From Sclerotinia nivalis (Eukaryota > Ascomycota > Leotiomycetes > Helotiales > Sclerotiniaceae), in the NCBI GenBank assembly GCA_029531795.1, contig JAPEIS010000013.1, forward strand, positions 1,674,001 through 1,738,000: a stretch of 64,000 bases of DNA, read 5' to 3'. A model generated the notes under the pieces. That model saw nothing but the letters and a program-made list of their open reading frames with translations. It had not been told where the DNA came from and searched no databases. The translations under genes and the position numbers were made by a program. Below, in pieces: positions 35,182 through 46,680 of this stretch (position 1 is its first letter; every line of letters starts with the position of its first letter).

Positions 35182-36712
35182 TTAATAAACATCCCATAAA
35201 CTAACCTTCCCATCCTTCCCCCCCACAGCAACCCAATGCGTTTCCCTCGCCTTCCTCAATCTCTCCCCCTTAACATCCAATTTTCCAAGTCTCCCAACCA
35301 ACTCCCTCCCTTTCTCATCTGCACCACTTTCCCCATCCTTATCCCTTTCTAAAACATCCGCAACAGCCACTGCAAAACATCCCTCCTTATGCCACTTCAG
35401 CACCGCCAATTCCCTCATCTTCGCTACCCCGTATACCCTCGCTCTTCCATCCCATCCAGCTGTCACGGCTATCTTCCCATCGTTTCGAATTTCGATACTT
35501 TGTTGTCCTGCATGTGCAGATTTAAGGATTTTGGGTTCGTCTTTGGTGGAGCCTATTGTTGATTTGGAGGTCGATGTTAGATTAGAGAAAGGAGTTGTGG
35601 TTGTAGGGATCAGATATTTGATAATCCGATCATCAGCGCCACTAGTGATAAAGAATTTACGCTCCGGACTCGGATCGATGGAAAGGGAGAGAATTGGCTG
35701 GATGTGGGATTTTGAGTGGTATGTGGTGTTCCATTGGGTTGGTGAAGATGAAGTTTGAGTGGAAGATGATAGTGGAGTAGAAGGAGAAGAAAGAGCAAAA
35801 ACTGAAACTGAGCCATCTTCATAGCCGGATATAATGGTTAAGCATTTGGTGACTGGATGAAAAAAGAGCGAGAGAGACATTATCATGCCAGGTTTATCTG
35901 GGCCAGGCGAAGGAATATTGTGAATGCGGTGGAGAGTGGGGATATGGAAGATATCGATCTGGAATTATTAGTTTACTGTTCTTGTTTCGTATAGGAGAAG
36001 GCACTCTTACGGATTCAGAAGTCAATGTATTTGGAACCGCGATTAACAATTGTTCTTCACTCTCCTCTCCCTTTTCCATCCCTAGTTGAGCTCCATCATC
36101 TTCTCCGTTCTCCTCATGCACCTTCGGTTTGATTACCGTAGCCAAAGGACACATAGCGAACGCACAAAAATTCATCGTGTTGACATCTAACATATGTAAT
36201 ATCCAGGGTCTTCTTCTCTCTTCCGAGACAGTATCGACTGGAAGAACTTTGCTCATCGAATCTTCTTCTGATGGAGGAAGCTTCCATATTATTAATTTGT
36301 TATCTTTTCCATGCCTGTGTAAAATGTCAGGTTGATATTCTTCTTCTTTTCTCCGTTCTCTCCGTTCCCGATTTCACAATAGCCATTTTCCTCTCCAAGC
36401 CCCTCCTCCACCTCACAAATTCTCACCCCTTTCCCATCCACCACCCAACCACAAAAGAACCACAACCCAAGAAAAGAACAAAACTCACGTAACAATCCTC
36501 TCCCCCCACTCCCCCACCCCAAGCAGAACCCCCTCATGCGCCCTCCAAACCGCCACTCCCCTCCTCGTCTCCAAACTCCACAGCACAACCCATCCCTCCG
36601 CATCTCCCGTAATCAATCTCGTATTTCCGCGTATAAACTTCGCAACGTGTATTGGGGTTGCGTGTCCCCGGAGAATATACGATGGTTGGGGGGCGCCTGG
36701 GGGTAGGGACAT
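35182..36712 (-). CDS. asa1: ASTRA-associated protein 1 (Asa1), WD40 protein
   Basis: Asa1 is a WD-repeat cofactor of the ASTRA/TTT machinery that assembles PIKK kinases such as TOR, in nucleus and cytoplasm. ATG at 36710-36712. Exons are 36489-36712, 36011-36314 and 35182-35958; introns are 174 and 52 bp; the product is 434 residues. The N-terminus is diagnostic, with [21 protein letters not shown] then [20 protein letters not shown]. The next exon starts with [13 protein letters not shown], followed by [21 protein letters not shown] and an acidic insert. The last propeller blades read [27 protein letters not shown] and [20 protein letters not shown] at the very end. An in-frame TTG upstream of the ATG is not used. 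Confidence 0.9.
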
Positions 36713-37892
36713 TGTGTTTAAGCTGCGCAAGTGCCCGAAGGTGAGAATCCGTGTGTTTTGTGAGATTGATTTTCCCTATATTATTGATGTACAGCAGAAA
36801 TGTGATCACTGTCTTAAAGTCTGGAGACAGATCCGTTACCTAAGCATCACTCGAGCTATAGCACAATTCCGATTTCTCCTTTCTTCCCATCTCAAAATTC
36901 CAATAAAGAGATTTATTTATTATTGTTGTATTTGAATTGATATTCGAAATAGATAGTTGTAAGGGAAACCAGGTGCCGGAGTAAGAAATCCCCCGTGACT
37001 GTTGCACCGGCTCCAAAAAATCGATCCTATTTTATATCAAAAACAAAAGTACCTTCCTTCTACCTATCTATCTTTCCAAAACATTTTAAAAACATTTTAA
37101 AAACATTTCCAAATTTCCAAAACGATTCAAATACAACGACCCAAATCCAGATATGCAACAAAAGGCTGTCCAGATCACGAGGACATCACATGTATCTGTT
37201 ATGATTGGTCGGATGCTGTAACTGACACTTTGGATGACTAATATATGGATGGATGAGTTATTTAATTTTCAACATCCGAGTTCTTTTCCTGATGAATTAA
37301 CTACCTATCTATTTGTCTGCATGCTCTTTCATAAAAAGAATATCCTTCTTGGATTAATGATCGTTTAGTGATACTTTGAGTTTCAATTATTTCGATAGGA
37401 AAGGGCAAAGGTTGTGATGGCCTTATTAACATTATGAAATCGAAGATCAATTCGAAACGTTCCCAAGAAGGGACCTAAAATATCGGATATACCTCCTCTA
37501 ATATCATTACTAATACCTAGCATTGAGGAATATAATTCAACATGATATATACTATCGCGCAATCTTTTCCCGCTTTATGATACTACACTATACAAGAACA
37601 ACGCTGGACAAAAACCTCCTTCCTTCCAACTCCAAGGTTATATGTTCAAGAACAAGACTCTATCGAGCCGCCCACCTAATGTTGATCATTTATTCCTCAA
37701 ACGCCTATTTGACCGGGATGTCCCAATTCGTAACGCTAAGTTGTCATTTTGTGCCGTTTAATCCATATGCAAAGTTGCTTTCTTCCGGTTTTGCCCTCCC
37801 GAGTATCATTTCAATAAGCTTTCCAGATAGAATCATCAATGAGTAGTGAACGATGGAAGTAAGATGGTCGTCTGAAATATAAGGTACAGCAA
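36713..37892. other. Intergenic region upstream of asa1
   Basis: About 1.2 kb between the asa1 start and the 3' end of the transcription factor gene. Three near-tandem AAAACATTT copies occur at 37078-37108. No gene seen. Confidence 0.45.
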
Positions 37893-39969
37893 TCAAAGAT
37901 ATGTATGAGTAAATTGATTGGTCGTGTTTGGTGGTTGATAATATTGTTGATATGGATGATTTGGTAGGGAGAAATCCGCAGTTTTCAGAAGAGGATTCAA
38001 GATACCACTGGGAATGGACGGTCTTGGTGGTGCAGGTGGTAAATTTGAGGTCGCTGCTTGTGTATTAGAAGGGAAGAATTGTGACAAGGAATTCGATTGT
38101 GACATCATTTGTTGTTGCTGTGCCGCTTCATCTGGCCAACCCCATTTAGATTTGAGTTCTTTATTTAAGAATCCCACTCTCCAACCAGTCTCTTTTCGGA
38201 TTTTTTCAAATATATCAAGTACTTCTTCTTGTTCACGTCGAACAACTAAACATTCAGCAGCGATAGCCAAAGAACGAAGTGCTACACTAGCCACTCCTCT
38301 ATCCTTGACATGTGCCACAATGCCACATATAGAATGAGAATGAGTTTGTTGCATTTCATGCATCTCTACATTTTCTGGGCTCAATAACGGATTAATTTGA
38401 GGGAGAAGGCACATTGCTGTGTGGTAGAACAATCTACCAACGATCGTGGCACGTTTGAGAAGCCTGCAGTTCTTAGATTAGTATGGTTACTTTGTACACC
38501 CAACCTAATAAATAGATACTCACCAGACTTCCGGGAAGGCGGATTTCGAAGTGGTCTGTGACGGATACAAATAAGCCATCGGGTGCATAGTCCGAGGTAT
38601 GCTACTATTCCAGCTATCACAAAGATTCTTTAACCTTTGCCACTCCGCATACCTAGATTGCATTCGAATTTGCTCATCGTGTGGTGAAGCCTCCTGAAAT
38701 CGTGGAATAGAGGCTCTGAAGTTTGCGATTTTACCAATGATGTATAACATTCGATGAACCCAGACTTCCTCTCGTCCAACTTCCAATTCCCTTGAAAAGT
38801 CCATATCAACTCCCCATTGATCCGGTTCCCAAGCTACTTGCCAATTGAAGTGAAGACAGCTGAGCAATTCCATGCCAACATTAAGCCAAAAGCACGCAGC
38901 CCCTACACCAGTACTTCGTGCATTCCATCCACATTCCTTGATCAAAGCTCGTGCTCCAGCAATATGGTTCATACGTTGCATCGCTCTTTCGGACATGATC
39001 TCGTAAACGTTAAGAATGACAGCTGTAGTTGCACAAATGACAGTATCTCGATCGGGATTTTGTAGCGATCTTAACAATTGAGTAGTGGCTGTATCGTAAT
39101 AATATAATGCTTTATCCTCCTGGTAAATAGGATTGACAAGAGTCAAATGTCGAGCTCCACATGCTAGGAAAGCATTGAGAAGCATAGGCTCCCCTAAAGA
39201 ATGGAACGGTAATATCCTGGAAAAGTGCTTCATCGGATCCATACTATCCATCCATAATCCAACCTCTTCAACGAAAACTTGCATAAATAAAACTTCTTCG
39301 GGTGTGGTAAGATAATCTCGAGTTTCATTAGGTGGTGTGATGATTTGTTCGGAAGTACTATATGCAGTCGGCGCGGTCAAATAACTAGAACCCTCACTCC
39401 CGGCATGAGATAAATGTCGACTTGTATGCCTAGAATGTGCCGAAGGTGCCATATCTTGCTTAACCCCAAGATTATTTTCCATGAAAGAACCTGTACTTTG
39501 TATTGGTGGGAGCGCATTCTCTTGCATCATAGGATCAATGGCCACGGGCCTTATAGGATACTCAGTGGGCGGTTCTCGAGGAGGAGTAATCGTTTGATCG
39601 ATGTGAGCATATCGACTTAAGCCGCCCTTGTATTCTGAAGCTATTTCGCGGGACTCATCCTGGAATTGGACTGAAAATTTGTGAGTAAATACATAGGGCA
39701 AAAGAGCCTTTAAACTACTAACCTGACCAATCTGCTGTAGGAGGGATCATTGGTGGTGATTTGATCTGAGTATCAATAAAATTTAACCGTACCCCTCTCT
39801 TGCATTCCCTACTTGACTTCCGGCAATTTAGACAATTTGGTAATCCCTCATCACATTTTAAATGTCTTTCTCTGCATGTCAAACATCCCGTTCGTACTCT
39901 TTTTGGTTTATTTGCAGCGGCCGTAGAAGCCTCCGCAACAGTTGCGGAAGACCCATCATTTCCTGGCAT
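37893..39969 (-). CDS. Zn2Cys6 transcription factor with Fungal_trans_2-type C-terminal domain
   Basis: A nuclear DNA-binding regulator. From the first ATG (39967-39969) the exons are 39723-39969, 38524-39670 and 37893-38463 with 52- and 60-bp introns, giving 654 residues. The binuclear zinc cluster has the canonical spacing C-x2-C-x6-C-x6-C-x2-C-x6-C at residues about 29-56 and begins [15 protein letters not shown]. The KPKRVR before it adds basic residues. The rest is the alpha-helical regulatory domain of the Fungal_trans_2/ARCA-like kind ([18 protein letters not shown]). A Gln/Pro/Ser-rich tail ends the protein. The frame stays open upstream of the ATG for about 90 more codons, through basic RPTKRHK, to about 40251 without any ATG. 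The true start may be in an upstream exon, or at 40215 where a GTG stands where an ATG would fit perfectly. Target genes are unknown. Confidence 0.85.
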
Positions 39970-40251
39970 CTGATTATTTATATTCGCTCGAATTTTAATC
40001 TGCCTAGGCTTCCCATCAATCTTGTGACGTTTCGTAGGTCTGGGACTGTTGTCACCAATGGGATAATTTGGTGAAGCGTATTGTTGATCGCCGATGATAG
40101 TCAAATCCGATATAGTACTGGCAGAGCCCGAATATAATGGTGACGGGTTTGATTGAAGATAATGATATTCCAGATCAAATCCTGGCGCAAGATAAGGCTG
40201 ATTGTATGCCGCCACGATTGAGTATGTTGCGAACCTTCGCAGAAGATTCTC
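39970..40251 (-). other. Open 5' extension of the transcription factor frame lacking an ATG
   Basis: About 94 codons upstream of the first ATG remain open and protein-like ([26 protein letters not shown]). They are preceded by TAA at about 40252-40254. There is no ATG in this stretch. Either a spliced upstream exon supplies the start, or a start codon has been lost (GTG at 40213-40215). Confidence 0.6.
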
Positions 40252-43200
40252 TTGTTATATTTCCGTATTCCCAATAACATTGGCCGACGACAGGGTATTT
40301 TTGAAGTTGGAAGTAATGAATGATATTATAACCTTACAGGTGGAATTTGAAAGAATGCCACAGTAGATATCGATGTCGAGTTTTAGTCAATATTGCAGTA
40401 TTGTAGTATCGTAATATTGTAGTGCGGTATCAATTAAAAGAACTAAGTAGAACTTGGAATAGAGTGAAGTGAAGGTTTGTATAGAGAGCGGAAAGCTGTG
40501 GACCCGATGTCAAAAAAAAAGATGATTCTTGAAACTATCCTTGTGAGGTCGAGAACAAAGATGATGTAGATAGATTTAGATTTACTTGTTAGATTATGGG
40601 TTGCAAACAAAATGTGTGAATGAATTATTTTATATACTCGAGTATTAGATATAATATGAAAAAGCAATCACACTTTTCTTCATTTCAAATACCCAGGAGG
40701 TATTAAAAGTTATTTTGTGAGCATTGTGGTACAAATCTATTTGCTTTTCTTTTTTTTAATGGTTGGCGCCTGTAAATAGGTACTTCACTGATAGCAAGAG
40801 GCCTGTCGTAAGTGAATGTACGTACCATGTAGGGGTAAAATGATCAAACCCTTGATGCTTTGATAAATTTCGGAACGAGTTTCAATAATTTGAAAATAAG
40901 AATTAAATTGTCGGCTTAAGATTCCCTTCTTCATGAATTTGATAGGATGATTAATAGATTCCCAGATTAATCAGATGAAAAGTAGATGAAGCCATACCCA
41001 TATAAGTTTACCGTCTCCGTTTTTTCTCTTCAGGGGTTCACATCCGGCATTCCACATTGCAGCCGACCTTGAGAGTTTGGGTGGAAGGTGGAAAGAACTT
41101 AGATACCTAATTAGTATTGTACGAGCGAACAATAGTACGAGCGCATGAACAAGTGTGGATCTACTAGTAGCAAGTAGAGAAGTAAAGCATGAAGTGCAAA
41201 GTTTGATCGATGTCGTGTAACACATTCTTACCATGTTGAAGTCCTGGGATATCATATCTCTACCCGACCTCACAGTTGGGAAAGTCTAAGCTTCAATCTA
41301 TGAGAAAAGGGCTGAAATAAATCAATCCTCTTATTTTGGGTTACACTATTGATCTTTACACAGCATAAAATAATATACTTTTATCAATACTTGTACCACG
41401 TACCTTGGTAATCGAAGTTAATGAGGAAGGATATATCTCTCAAATCAGAAAAAAGATATTTATTATATCAAAAATGTATGAAGCCTGTATGTTGGTTTTC
41501 TTTTTATCCATGGTTACTTTGTGTAGCCCCTGGACAATATGACCTGGTAATTGTTTTTGAATGCGTTCAGAGGCGTTTCTTATATGGTTAGTAAGATGTA
41601 TTGATATCAAGCCGACCTTCTTCATATAGTAAAGTTAAGGACCTAAGGTAGGTTACATATTTTTTGAATGCTCCTAGAAGACCATGAATACGATTAATGT
41701 TCATCATCTAGTATGTACGACCTTCCCATCATGTGTGTTGCACTCTAGATCTATCACCGCCGATCCATGTTCATATCACAACCTCGGGATGCACATGTCG
41801 ATGGTTTTTTCCTCGGGACATTACAGCATATAGGATTGACTTGCAGAACTCTACTTTTCTTGGCAGATCGGCCCGGAAATGGATATTTGGAGACCCGTTT
41901 TCTTTAAAAAGAACATCTTGCATTACACGTGATGAACTTAAATATGTCTCCACTTCCTGTCAGAACAGATCTCAATGAACGTTGAAAGCTTTTGATACAC
42001 CAACAATATATATAGATGTGTTAACCGCCCGTTGATTTCTGCCTACTCGTTCATTTCATTACAATCCCACGATGTCGAAAATAAAACGAGTCAATGGTAA
42101 ACGGGCATGAACGAGTTTCTAATTTAGCTTCATCTCCGTCCTACATACCTGGATATTGTGCTAGGATTTTAGGCCGGAAGGGAAATGATCTTACAACCAA
42201 GAATTCGGCTATCATATCACCAAATTTGGGAGATGCTGACATAGCCGTAAGAATTGCGAAAGTCCATCTTACCAACTAAACCCTTGCAATTCGTTTCTTA
42301 CCCCTTTTGCTTCTTACCGCTGACTCCCGATAATCTATATACAGAAAGCCCCCGGAAATAACTAGGGATGCCAAATCATACGTGCTTTTCCATCACCCTT
42401 TCTAATTTTGTATTCCCTGAAGTTTGCGAATTCCTTCCAGAAGCCGTATTTATATCCATACTATTCATAGCTCACTTCCCTCAAAGTGTCCGGTGGTTGA
42501 AGTTATTCATAGTTGATGAAGTATCATCAAGATGATACACCCCCACGAGGGAACATTTGCATCGCTAAATTTTGCATCTTCGTCCCAAACCTATCTGTTG
42601 CGCATACACACCTGTCTACTGGCGAAATCAAATCCAGAGCCCTTTCTACAGTACGATCGGATCATGTAGAAATGTTTTAGGTACAGTCATTTTCCAGTAA
42701 GAAGCTGACTGAAACTTGGCTGGCCTAACTTTCGCCAATTTGAACTCTTGATGGTCAGGGACGTTAGTTCCTTTTATTGGATTGACTTTCTGTGAGGACT
42801 TTAATGAAGGTTAAGGTAGGACGAGAATATGGGATCCTATTGAGTCTTACCTACCCACTGCTTCGTTAAGCGATGAAATTGTTCAGATCCATACCACTCG
42901 ACATCAATGGAATAAGAATGACTGAAGGTGTGAGATTTTACATGTCTCAAGTTGATCATGCGAACTTATACTTTTTAATTGATAAACTGTTGGGACTGCG
43001 CACTTCTTCATCTAATTTTTTCGCACGCATCCACGAGAAAGTCCTTGACAATTGCGTTATCCAAAGTAACTGCTTTATTTCATCCCGCTCTGCCCCATTT
43101 TCTTAAATCGTACCTGCTTTAAGATTCGTCTTCTACTATGGGGCTTCTCACTTCCTCCCTCTTTGGCGTGCTTGATTGAGCAAGATGGCTCAGCGGAGCC

Positions 43201-43327
43201 GTACTGGGAGTTCTATGTTGTCGTTCTAAATAATTCATAACAAGATGCTGCATACATACATCTCAAAATTCACTCGCTTAGAACATATTCCAAAGATTTA
43301 ACGTTCCCTCCATCAAACACCTCATCG

Positions 43328-43410
43328 TGTCGCCTTGGCGCAGTTGGTCGACCGCTGCGTTGTAACCATTCCAAAGAGTGGGTGGGGTGTTTGATTCGAT
43401 AGTGATGTCC
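43328..43410 (+). pseudogene. tRNA-like relic (possible decayed tRNA-Thr)
   Basis: Positions 43335-43348 match a perfect tRNA A box (TTGGCGCAGTTGGT) preceded by a 7-base GTCGCCT acceptor-like strand. The D stem is nearly intact and a TTGTAAC anticodon-loop-like stretch lies at 43360-43366. A T-loop-like GATTCGATA is found at 43393-43401. The anticodon and T stems do not pair properly, and the acceptor 3' strand is only partly complementary, so it should not be a working tRNA. Confidence 0.3.
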
Positions 43411-43678
43411 CCATATCGCAGGGCGCAGCTAGCAAATAAAATCCCATATCGGAGGGGTTTTTCCCGTGGACAGGTTTTTGCCATTTTGGGGGTCTGAAGA
43501 GGGTGATGAAATTAAGCTGGGCGGGCAAGCTCTTTGATGAGTTGTGCCCTATGAACCCATTTCGAATTCGAAGGATTCAATGAAGATAATGAAAATGTGC
43601 GGATTTTCCCAGAGCATGGAAGCAACTTGGTTTTTGCCATTTTGAATCTCGTTGGCTACTTTTCCTTCTACATTTTAT

Positions 43679-43921
43679 TTATGGGGAACTCTCAGTTTCA
43701 CTATCACACAAAATTTTCCTGTTCAATTCAAAAAAATTATGGTGAAAGGTAATATCATTTCTTCCCACCACAAACTTTTCTAGCTTCAAACCCACGTTCT
43801 CCCCTGGTGTATACCTCGATCCATCAAACATCTCAATAAGTTTAGATATAACTACTCCATCCATAGCATCTTTGGGTGTAAAGCCTAAGCCTCGCAGCAT
43901 AACGGGTGATGGCGAGGTACT
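43679..43921 (-). other. Unassigned open frame, possible gene fragment
   Basis: The minus-strand frame encodes about 80 residues, including the protein-like run around LEKFVVGRNDITFHHNFFEL and KDAMDGVVISKLIEMFDGS. It opens just after a TAG at the end of a 33-bp stretch (about 43922-43954) that has a GTATGT start and CTAAC. That is shorter than a normal fungal intron. I recognise no family and see no promoter or partner exon. Confidence 0.2.
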
Positions 43922-44320
43922 CTACGGGAATAGGATCAGACGAGTTAGACATACCTGGAGGACAACAACGAAGCATTACATGCCATTCATACTAGGTAGT
44001 AAATGCGCTCTTCAAAATCGATCTTGCAAATCTGAAAATTGGACAAGGCATGGTCTCTTGTTTATCCATTACTTTACTAGGTAATGAGAAATATAATATC
44101 CATCGTCAAATCAACTATATGTATAAACTCCTCTCCGTGTTAACCTTATCTGGCAATATAACAAATATGTGGGTAGTTTATTCCAAATCAAAACACATAT
44201 TAGAATGCCTTTATCGATAAGTCTTAATCTATCACCAAACACAACTTCAACCCTAGGCGTGTTTTTGCAAAAATATACAAAGTGTGTGAGCGACAACAAG
44301 TATCAAAAATATCAAAAATG

Positions 44321-44400
44321 ATCACGTGATCCCCTCCCCTACCAAAAATAATGTTGCACATCATAAAAAGTGCGCCCGACTTCTCATTGGCCAATTTTTA
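44321..44400. promoter_or_regulatory. Palindrome cluster: CACGTG box and head-to-head CCAAT boxes
   Basis: ATCACGTGAT (44321-44330) is a perfect 10-bp palindrome containing the bHLH core CACGTG. About 55 bp downstream ATTGGCCAAT is a palindrome made of two opposed CCAAT boxes, and ATTGG recurs near 44424. This combination is typical of promoters, but no gene starts nearby. Confidence 0.35.
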
Positions 44401-45080
44401 AACGCGAAAAATAAATACTTCCCATTGGAATTAAGATATGGAAATTAGTGCGCTGTTGTGCGCTTTGGATGCGCATCTTAATGATGTAGAAAAAATAGTG
44501 TTTATTTGAGGTTGAAGTTTGGGCTGGGTTTTGTGGGTTCTGAGGATGTTGACTTTTGGGAACGAGGAGGGAGTTTGTGCGTGCATGACTCGTTTTTTAT
44601 TGTGTAGTGAGGATTGGTTATGGGGTAGTGCATCGATCAGAAAGGTTGTTTTTGTTGTGGAAACTTTGTGTTTGGGATTATTTTGAGGATAGTGATATGT
44701 TGGTTGGTGGTGTTTGGTGTCTGGTGTCGATAGTAATGTCATGATGAGAGTAAATTCGAATATGTTGGACTTTTTGGATGCATTATTCTTGTATGGTATA
44801 CTCTCTTTCGCTGATAGCATGAATATGAGTAAGTTGGTGTAAAGATACTTGAAGTAAATCATGAGAACGGCTTGCTTCCCGTTGAACGAAGATTTGCATG
44901 TCTCTATCGTAGCCAAGAAGTCTTTTTTGGTGATGGAAGGGTACCTGGAGCTAGGGGCTAGTCATTTGAGCGTGCTGCAGTTGTCTTTATAGGTTGTATC
45001 TATGTCGAGGACTTTTGTGGATGGATAGATTGTTGGGAGTAGAGTGAATAATTCATAATCTAGAATCCGAACAAGAGAAT

Positions 45081-46666
45081 TTGTTGCACATCTGAGTATT
45101 TGATCCATTCTTGAATTTGATATAAGCAAGCTTGGAGAACCAGTAAAAATACGAGGGCAAAGGAGAAGTTCCCAAAGAACCAATAGATTTGCGAGCGCAA
45201 ACGGTTTTGAAGATCTCTTCATCTAGGAAAATAACTAAATTCTAATCATATGATAACAAGAATATTCTATATTTGGGTGAAGTTTATACCAATCGCGAAC
45301 TGTGAATGGCTCGGTTAGCTAAGGTATTCATAGGTATTCATAAACTAAAGTGAATAGTTTGAAATTCGGCCTCTAGAAAACGATTTGTTGCACATCTACA
45401 AATCTGATCCATTCTTGAATTTGACGTAAGCAATCCAGGAAACCAATAAATTCACGAGCGCAAAGATTTTATCCTCTGAGGAACCAATAGATCTTCGGGC
45501 GCAATTTCTAACTAGGGAAGTGTTTGGGGCTTAGGTTTAGTAGCGGGTGAATCAGTATATAAACTAAAGTGAATAGTTTGCAATCCGGCTTTTAAAAACA
45601 GATTTGTTGCGTATCAAAAAAAAATTTGATCTTTGCGCTCATGATTCCATTAGATCTTCTATGTTGCTTACGCCAGACCCGAGGACTCATTTATCTTCTA
45701 GGGAACTAATAGATCTTCAAGCACAAACTTAAGCAGAGAAAGTTCATTAGGGCTCAGATTAGAAGTGGGTGAATAAGGATGAGAACTAAGAAGACTAGCG
45801 TCGGTATTTGACCACGCTACTACACTGGCGTCAGATAGAGTTACATAGCATCAGATACAAAAATCTCGTGCATGGTTAGATTTGCTAGGTCCTCTTCATC
45901 TTTACATAAATCGTGCCAGATCAGGGCAAGATCTAGATCTCCTCGTGGTTGAGGAATGTTAACAACATCTGTTGCATATCTGAAAATTTGATCCACTCTC
46001 GAATTTGACATCATGATTTTCAAAGAGCCAATGAACTTCTGAGCGCAAGTAAACATTTCTGAGATTCCGGTCAATGACTTCACGAGCGCAATTGTGGATT
46101 CAAGAATGTTCACTATATCTGCATCCAACTTCAATGATAAGGCATAATCTTGTACTAGCAACGGGAACTGGTGGAGGCAATCGAAAGCTTGGATGTTAGT
46201 TACCATTCACTAAGTCTCCGGTAATATCTCTAGCTTCAAGTGAATCCAAGGGGTTCTGGATCTCAATCTGGACCTTCATGTTAATTTGTTGCATATCTGA
46301 TCAATCTTGAAATTGATATCATCAGATTGAGGCAGCCAAAGATTTCATGAGCGTGAACAGTAGTTCTGCAGCTAGCCAATAGTCACTCGAGCGCGAAAAT
46401 CTATTCAGAAAGTTTCATTATACCTTCATGCCACATTAGCAACAAACTCAATGTTTGGATGTTAGTTACTATTCACTAAACAAACCGTTAGTATTCTCTA
46501 GCCTCAAGTGAATCAAAGAAGGCCTAGATCTCAATCTGGACCCTCTATATTAATTTGTTGCACATCTGATCAATCTCGAAATTGACGTCATCACTTTGAG
46601 AAAACCAATAGAATCTCGAGCGCAAAGATATAGATTTCTAAAGAGCCAATGAATTACAAGCGCATG
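45081..46666. repeat. About 11 copies of a 25-bp CCAAT..GAGCGCAA motif in paired arrangement
   Basis: Copies start near 45137, 45176, 45438, 45481, 45701 (weak), 46024, 46067, 46331, 46373, 46601 and 46641. One inverted copy lies near 45631-45654. The consensus is roughly RCCAATRGA followed by TCACGAGCGCAA. Pairs are 39-43 bp apart in every well-preserved unit. The repeats overlap the peptide-coding interpretation given for 44962-46680. Confidence 0.75.
46186..46590. repeat. Direct duplication with 264-bp offset
   Basis: The stretch GGATGTTAGTTACNATTCACTAA at 46191 recurs at 46455. Also repeated are CAAGTGAATC, GATCTCAATCTGGACC and TTAATTTGTTGCAYATCTGATCAATCT, in the same order and spacing. 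This is the clearest recent tandem duplication inside the array. Confidence 0.85.
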
Positions 46667-46680
46667 AAATATACTTTAAG

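Larger units (their letters stand above)
40252..44961. other. 4.7-kb gene-poor AT-rich region
   Basis: No gene can be supported. An 11-12 bp AGTATTGTAGTATCGTAATATTG short repeat lies at 40390-40425. Notable sites inside are a tRNA-like relic (43328-43410), an unassigned minus-strand open frame (43679-43921) and a promoter-like cluster with ATCACGTGAT and ATTGGCCAAT palindromes (44321-44400). All are described separately. Confidence 0.4.
44962..46680 (-). pseudogene. Decayed tandem-repeat gene: five to six related units coding for a repeated peptide
   Basis: Units begin on the plus strand with TTGTTGCAYATCTG at about 45081, 45386, 45603 (degenerate), 45968, 46285 and 46554, spaced 218-366 bp. 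Each is followed by paired CCAAT..GAGCGCAA motifs about 40 bp apart. On the minus strand four units read as one peptide theme: xALVxxL, then CAxxFIGSL, then SNSRxDQIxRCATN. The interval between the last two units also matches (VTNIQ). Two segments remain open (45841-46206, 121 codons; 44962-45222, 86 codons) while others carry stops, for example one in the unit near 46390. This suggests a gene built from about 90-120-residue repeats that has decayed. I do not recognise the repeat. Alternatively the units are non-coding duplications whose minus-strand frame is incidental. Confidence 0.5.

Noticed and set aside
45631..45654. Inverted copy of the CCAAT..GAGCGCAA motif as evidence of palindromic function
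   Set aside because: Only one copy is inverted and it is poorly matched; it may be a rearranged unit.
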